Of a stretch of 64,000 bases of DNA, positions 59,509 to 64,000 are shown piece by piece. Positions within the stretch are counted from its first letter, which is position 1, and the number at the start of each line of letters is the position of its first letter. Origin of the DNA: Anaerofustis stercorihominis (GTDB lineage: Bacteria > Bacillota > Clostridia > Eubacteriales > Anaerofustaceae); NCBI GenBank assembly GCA_015058295.1, contig SVCP01000003.1, positions 1,060 to 65,059 of the forward strand, given 5' to 3'. Made by a program: the position numbers and the translations under genes. Under the pieces are notes generated by a model. The model was not told the DNA's origin. It saw only the letters and a program-made list of their open reading frames with translations, and did not search any database.

Positions 59509-60201
59509 ATGAAAAACGTACTTATAGTAGAAGATGAAAAAAGCATTGCGAGATTTCTTCAGCTGGAGCTTTCTCACGAAGGATATAACTGCGACATAGC
59601 ATATGACGGGGAGGAAGGGCTTTCGAAGATACTGTCAAATACGGCAGATATAGTAATTCTTGATATTATGCTTCCGAAGATGAACGGTATGCAGGTATGT
59701 GAAGAAGCAAGAAAGAAAGGTGTGGATATTCCCATAATCATGCTCACTGCAAGGGATGATGTTTCCGACAAGGTCGGAGGATTTGATGTGGGAGCGGATG
59801 ATTATATGACAAAGCCTTTTGCTATTGAAGAACTGATTGCAAGAATGAAAGTGGCACTGAAAAAATCATCAAAAGCAAACGAATCATCCGGTGATGAAAA
59901 TATACTCCGTGCAGGAAAACTTACTCTTGATCTGAATCGCTTCGAGGCATCATACGGTTCGGATGTGCTGAATATGACGAAAAAGGAAATGGAACTGCTG
60001 GAATATCTTATGAGAAACAAGAACATAGCGCTTTCCCGTGAAAAAATCGTGGAGCATATCTGGGGATATGATTATGAAGGGGAAACAAATGTCACAGATG
60101 TTTACATAAGATATCTCAGGAGCAAGATAGACAATGTATATAATACGAGCTATTTCCGTACAGTCAGGGGAATAGGATATATGTTTGAATACAAGGAGTA
60201 A
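59509..60201 (+). CDS. OmpR-family response regulator
   Basis: VLIVEDEKSIARFLQLEL, VILDIMLPKMNG, winged helix C-terminus. Confidence 0.95.
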   Translation: MKNVLIVEDEKSIARFLQLELSHEGYNCDIAYDGEEGLSKILSNTADIVILDIMLPKMNGMQVCEEARKKGVDIPIIMLTARDDVSDKVGGFDVGADDYMTKPFAIEELIARMKVALKKSSKANESSGDENILRAGKLTLDLNRFEASYGSDVLNMTKKEMELLEYLMRNKNIALSREKIVEHIWGYDYEGETNVTDVYIRYLRSKIDNVYNTSYFRTVRGIGYMFEYKE

Positions 60202-60214
60202 TGCAGGAGGAATT

Positions 60215-61642
60215 ATGTCATCTTCAGGCCACGGCTATTCGCTGAAAAGAAGAATATCATCCACATATATAGGTGTATATGTGGGAATAAGCGTGCTTAT
60301 GGTTCTTTCCATTATCATAGGCTGTGCTTTTTATGCGGATGACAAGTATGAAGAACCTTCTGTATATATTTCGGACAGTGTTGCGGAAAAACTTTCGGAA
60401 AGCGGCACAATAGTCGTTGACGAATTCAGGAGCTTCCTTCATGAAAGTTCGCTTTACGGAGGGGCAAGGGAGATATTTCTGTATAACACGAACAACGAAC
60501 TTCTCATTGCAACAACCTACACCCGTGATAACGACGATTATTTTGCCGCAAGCGGGAATAATCTTCTTCTGAAGCTGTTTCCTCAGTTCGTATACATCAC
60601 CGACGGAATACTTGTGAAAGAATCCGTAAAGAATGTGGAGAGTGAATCCCTCAGTTACGATGTGAGGATAATAATGCATTTTTCCATTGATGACGAACTT
60701 TCCATTTTCACGTATCTTATTAATATGAGTTTGGCTTTGCTTGTGGTCGGACTTGTACTGTTCGTACTGTTCGGGGTTTCAAAGACTCATCATATGCTCG
60801 CACCCATAAATGAGATGACAGAGACAGTAAAAATGATCAACGCAGAGAATATGAACCAGCGAATCGAAAATACAGATGCGAAATTCGAGCTGAGTGAACT
60901 TGCGGGAACGATAAATTCCATGATGGACAGACTGCAGAGTTCTTACGACAGGCAGAAACGGTTTGTCTCCGATGTGTCCCATGAACTCCGGACACCGATC
61001 TCCGTAATCTCCGGATACGCCAATATGCTCAAACGCTGGGGCAAGGATGATCCTGATATTCTTAAGGAAGGCATTGACAACATAATAGAAGAAGCGGAAA
61101 CTATGAACGAACTTGTGCAGACGCTGCTGTTTCTCGCACGTCACGACAACGAAACTCTGAAATTCGAGCCTGCTGATACAGACGTTTCCGACCTTGTTGC
61201 GGAAATCGTAAAAGATACGGCGATGGCAAATCCCGATGTAAATATAGTATCGCAGATCGATGCTCCTCTCGTTTCGTGCCTTGACGGAGCGAGATTCAAG
61301 CAGGCGGTGAGAGTATTTGTGGACAACGCAATAAAATATTCCAGGGACGGGGACAAACAGATACACGTTTCCCTGACAAAATTCCCGGAGCATTATGAAG
61401 TGTCCGTCAGCGACAACGGTATAGGAATATCGGAAGAGGATCTGCAGAAGATATTTGACAGATTCTACCGTGCAGATGAATCGAGAACCAAAAACAGCGG
61501 CGGATTCGGACTTGGACTCTCCATTGCGAAAGTAATTGTGCTTGCCCATGGCGGAAAAATCAAAGTAAGAAGCAAACCCGGTGTGGGAAGTGAGTTTACG
61601 GTGATTATGCCGTATGCCGAGGCTTATGCATCGGCTGAATGA
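60215..61642 (+). CDS. Sensor histidine kinase
   Basis: HAMP-like region, VSDVSHELRTPISVISGYANML, VSDNGIGISEEDLQKIFDRFYR, GFGLGLSIAK. Confidence 0.95.
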   Translation: MSSSGHGYSLKRRISSTYIGVYVGISVLMVLSIIIGCAFYADDKYEEPSVYISDSVAEKLSESGTIVVDEFRSFLHESSLYGGAREIFLYNTNNELLIATTYTRDNDDYFAASGNNLLLKLFPQFVYITDGILVKESVKNVESESLSYDVRIIMHFSIDDELSIFTYLINMSLALLVVGLVLFVLFGVSKTHHMLAPINEMTETVKMINAENMNQRIENTDAKFELSELAGTINSMMDRLQSSYDRQKRFVSDVSHELRTPISVISGYANMLKRWGKDDPDILKEGIDNIIEEAETMNELVQTLLFLARHDNETLKFEPADTDVSDLVAEIVKDTAMANPDVNIVSQIDAPLVSCLDGARFKQAVRVFVDNAIKYSRDGDKQIHVSLTKFPEHYEVSVSDNGIGISEEDLQKIFDRFYRADESRTKNSGGFGLGLSIAKVIVLAHGGKIKVRSKPGVGSEFTVIMPYAEAYASAE

Positions 61643-61659
61643 GCATTAGATTAAAAATA

Positions 61660-61726
61660 AAGGACCGATTTGTAACAAAACGCCTTGTTTTTCGTGGCAT
61701 TTAATGTAAACAGGTCCTTTTTTTGT
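61660..61726 (+). terminator. Terminator after the histidine kinase
   Basis: aaaggacc ... ggtccttttttt. Confidence 0.7.
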
Positions 61727-61852
61727 GGATTCGGCAATCAATTCTGACATTTTTCTCTTGAAAAACAGAAACGCTCGTGATAGAATGTATTAAGTCTTTA
61801 TGCCGACACACTCGGCAAGGCAAATCTTTATTTTAAAGAAAGGGAAATTCCA

Positions 61853-62995
61853 ATGAAAAAACTTATCGCTATGTTGCTCGCAGTTATGATGCTTTTCAGC
61901 TTCGCAGCTTGCGGCGGTGACGATGACGATGCTGCTTCAAAAGATTATAAGATCGCCATCCTCACAGGTACAACATCACAGGGTGAAGAAGAATACCAGG
62001 GCGCTCAGAGAATCAAAAACGAACTCAACGCTATCTACGGTGAAGACTTCATCATCACAGCTACATACCCGGACAACTTCACAACAGAAACAGAACAGAC
62101 AATCTCTACAGTTAAAGAACTCTGCTCTAAACCGGAAGTAAAAGCTCTCGTATTCGTACAGGCTGTTCAGGGCGCTACAGCAGCTATCAAAGCTGTTAAA
62201 GAAACAAGAGATGACATTCTCTTTATCTGCGGCGTTCCGGGCGAATCTCCGGCAGTTATCTCAGACGTTGCTGACATCTGCTTCCAGAGCGACGAAGTAA
62301 AAATGGGTACAACAATCATCCAGCAGGCTCACAAACAGGGCGCTAAAACATTCGTACACATTTCTTTCGCACGTCACCTCGGTATGGAAACAATCGCTAG
62401 AAGAAGAGACCTCTTCCAGTCAACATGCAAAGAACTCGGTATCGAATACGTTGAAGCTACTGCTCCGGACCCAACAGGTGACGCAGGCGTAACAGGCGCA
62501 CAGCAGTGGATCATCGAAAACGTTCCGCAGTACGTAAAACAGTACGGCGTTGACACAGCATTCTTCTCAACAAACTGCTCAATGCAGGAACCGCTCATCA
62601 GAACAGTTGCTGAACAGAAAGCAATCTATCCGATTCAGTGCTGCCCGTCTCCGTACCATGCATATCCGTCAGCATTCGGTATTGACGTAACAGGTCACGA
62701 AGGTGATGTAGCTTGGATGCTCGATGCTATCACAGCTAAAGTTAAAGAATACGGCAACTCAGGCAGAATGTCTACATGGTCTGCACCGGTTAACATGCTC
62801 ATGGTAGAAGCAGGCGTTCAGTACGCAATCAAATACCTTGATGGCGAAACAGAAGGCAAACTCGACAGAGAAGTTCTCGATGCAATCATCGTTGACATCG
62901 CTGGTGAAGGCGCAGAAATTTCTGAATACCAGGATACAAACCTCGGCGCACTCGCTAACTACCTCGTTCTCGCTTGCCCGTTCTATGATTTCTAA
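61853..62995 (+). CDS. DUF3798-family lipoprotein, periplasmic-binding-protein-like
   Basis: Lipobox FSFAACGG; YKIAILTGTTSQGEEEYQGAQRI; adjacent to ABC ATPase. Confidence 0.85.
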   Translation: MKKLIAMLLAVMMLFSFAACGGDDDDAASKDYKIAILTGTTSQGEEEYQGAQRIKNELNAIYGEDFIITATYPDNFTTETEQTISTVKELCSKPEVKALVFVQAVQGATAAIKAVKETRDDILFICGVPGESPAVISDVADICFQSDEVKMGTTIIQQAHKQGAKTFVHISFARHLGMETIARRRDLFQSTCKELGIEYVEATAPDPTGDAGVTGAQQWIIENVPQYVKQYGVDTAFFSTNCSMQEPLIRTVAEQKAIYPIQCCPSPYHAYPSAFGIDVTGHEGDVAWMLDAITAKVKEYGNSGRMSTWSAPVNMLMVEAGVQYAIKYLDGETEGKLDREVLDAIIVDIAGEGAEISEYQDTNLGALANYLVLACPFYDF

Positions 62996-63037
62996 AGATA
63001 GGCTAAGTATAGAGTTTTATCGACTTTAAATCTAATC

Positions 63038-63076
63038 TATTCAGTAGCCGTCCGTTAGCGGACGGTTACTGTTTAG
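63038..63076 (+). terminator. Hairpin between binding protein and ABC ATPase
   Basis: cagtagccgtccg-ttag-cggacggttactg. Confidence 0.75.
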
Positions 63077-63200
63077 TATGTGAGTATTTTTATTTTATTG
63101 ATTCAGAGTTTTTTCTCTAGATTTATGCATTTTTGTTTACAGTATTTGTAGTGAATGTGTATAGATTTTATGAAAAAACAATTAAGCTAAGGAGGTAATC

Positions 63201-64000
63201 ATGAACACCGATTACAGACTTGAGATGATCGGAATTACCAAGGATTACTCTGAAAACAGAGTTTTGGATAATGTTGAGTTGAAAGTCGGCAAAGGCGAAA
63301 TTCACGCTCTCATGGGCGAAAACGGCGCCGGCAAGTCAACACTTATGAACATATTATTCGGTATGCCCGTCATCCACAATACCGGTGGATTCAAGGGTAC
63401 TATCAAAATCGATGGCCAGGAAGTAAAGATCGATTCCCCGCAGAAAGCTCTGGAACTGGGAATTGGTATGGTACACCAGGAATTTATGCTTATTCCCGGA
63501 TTCACCGTAACAGAAAACATCAAAGTAGGAAGAGAAATCACAACACCGACAGTTGCCAGCAAAATCTTCGGTCATTCTCTCGAATCTCTCGACAGAGAAG
63601 CTATGCAGAAAGATGCAAGAAAAGCTCTTGACACTATCGGTCTTAACATTGATGAAAACGACAAAGTCGGCGGTATGCCTGTAGGTTACATGCAGTTCAT
63701 CGAAATTGCGCGTGAAATCGACAAGACAGGCATCAGACTTCTTATCTTTGACGAACCGACAGCTGTACTTACTGAAAGCGAAGCAGACAGACTTCTCGAT
63801 GCAATGAGAGTTATCGCTGCTCAGGATATTTCAATTATCTTCATTACACACCGTCTTGACGAAGTTATTTCTGTAACAAACAGTATGACAGTTCTCCGTG
63901 ACGGACAGTATGTAGGCAGAGTTGAAACAAAGGACACAACAGCCGAAACAATCGCACAGATGATGATCGGCCGTGCTGTTCAGAAGCTTGTTGACAAGAC
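63201..64000 (+). CDS. Sugar/nucleoside-type ABC transporter ATP-binding protein (3' truncated by window)
   Basis: My translation from ATG 63201 (not in the ORF track because no stop): MGENGAGKSTLMNILFG, GMVHQEFML, EIAREIDK, LLIFDEPTAVLTESEADRLL. Confidence 0.92.
   Translation, partial: MNTDYRLEMIGITKDYSENRVLDNVELKVGKGEIHALMGENGAGKSTLMNILFGMPVIHNTGGFKGTIKIDGQEVKIDSPQKALELGIGMVHQEFMLIPGFTVTENIKVGREITTPTVASKIFGHSLESLDREAMQKDARKALDTIGLNIDENDKVGGMPVGYMQFIEIAREIDKTGIRLLIFDEPTAVLTESEADRLLDAMRVIAAQDISIIFITHRLDEVISVTNSMTVLRDGQYVGRVETKDTTAETIAQMMIGRAVQKLVDK

Noticed and set aside
60257-61549. Minus-strand ORFs of 140 and 256 aa within the histidine kinase
   Set aside because: Antisense to a gene with full HK motifs; no independent support.

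Overview
The window looks chromosomal and comes from a Gram-positive, Clostridia-like (probably Oscillospiraceae/Ruminococcaceae-type) bacterium; this placement is inferred from gene content and repeat style. Main blocks: (1) rpsI 3' end and a ferritin-like/VIT1 fusion. (2) A ~10 kb surface-fibre locus: SipW-type signal peptidase, five TasA/camelysin-like SipW substrates, a giant beta-helix repeat protein, a TGQ-WP-anchored surface protein and a sortase. (3) A nickel/peptide-type ABC importer operon in which four of five transporter subunits carry His-rich ends, plus a separate His-rich protein. (4) MerR, URO-D-family protein, methyltransferase and a tandem pepD pair. (5) DUF134-Mrp, an ABC exporter and two MarR regulators. 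(6) tsaE-tsaB-rimI-tsaD. (7) CIRCE-hrcA-grpE-dnaK-dnaJ. (8) A URO-D / CobW-GTPase / His-Cys-rich repeat protein cluster. (9) Two aminopeptidases, then lgt-tlyA-nadK-argR-recN-luxS. (10) A lysine riboswitch followed by asd-dapA-dapB-dapH on the minus strand. (11) A two-component system and a DUF3798 binding protein with a sugar-type ABC ATPase truncated by the window end. The least-explained signals are the multi-protein SipW/sortase locus, the distributed His tails of the importer, and several families of structured intergenic repeats. Two of those families show compensatory stem changes between copies, and one appears inserted into terminators with terminator duplication. No CRISPR array, tRNA gene, prophage or transposase was recognised.
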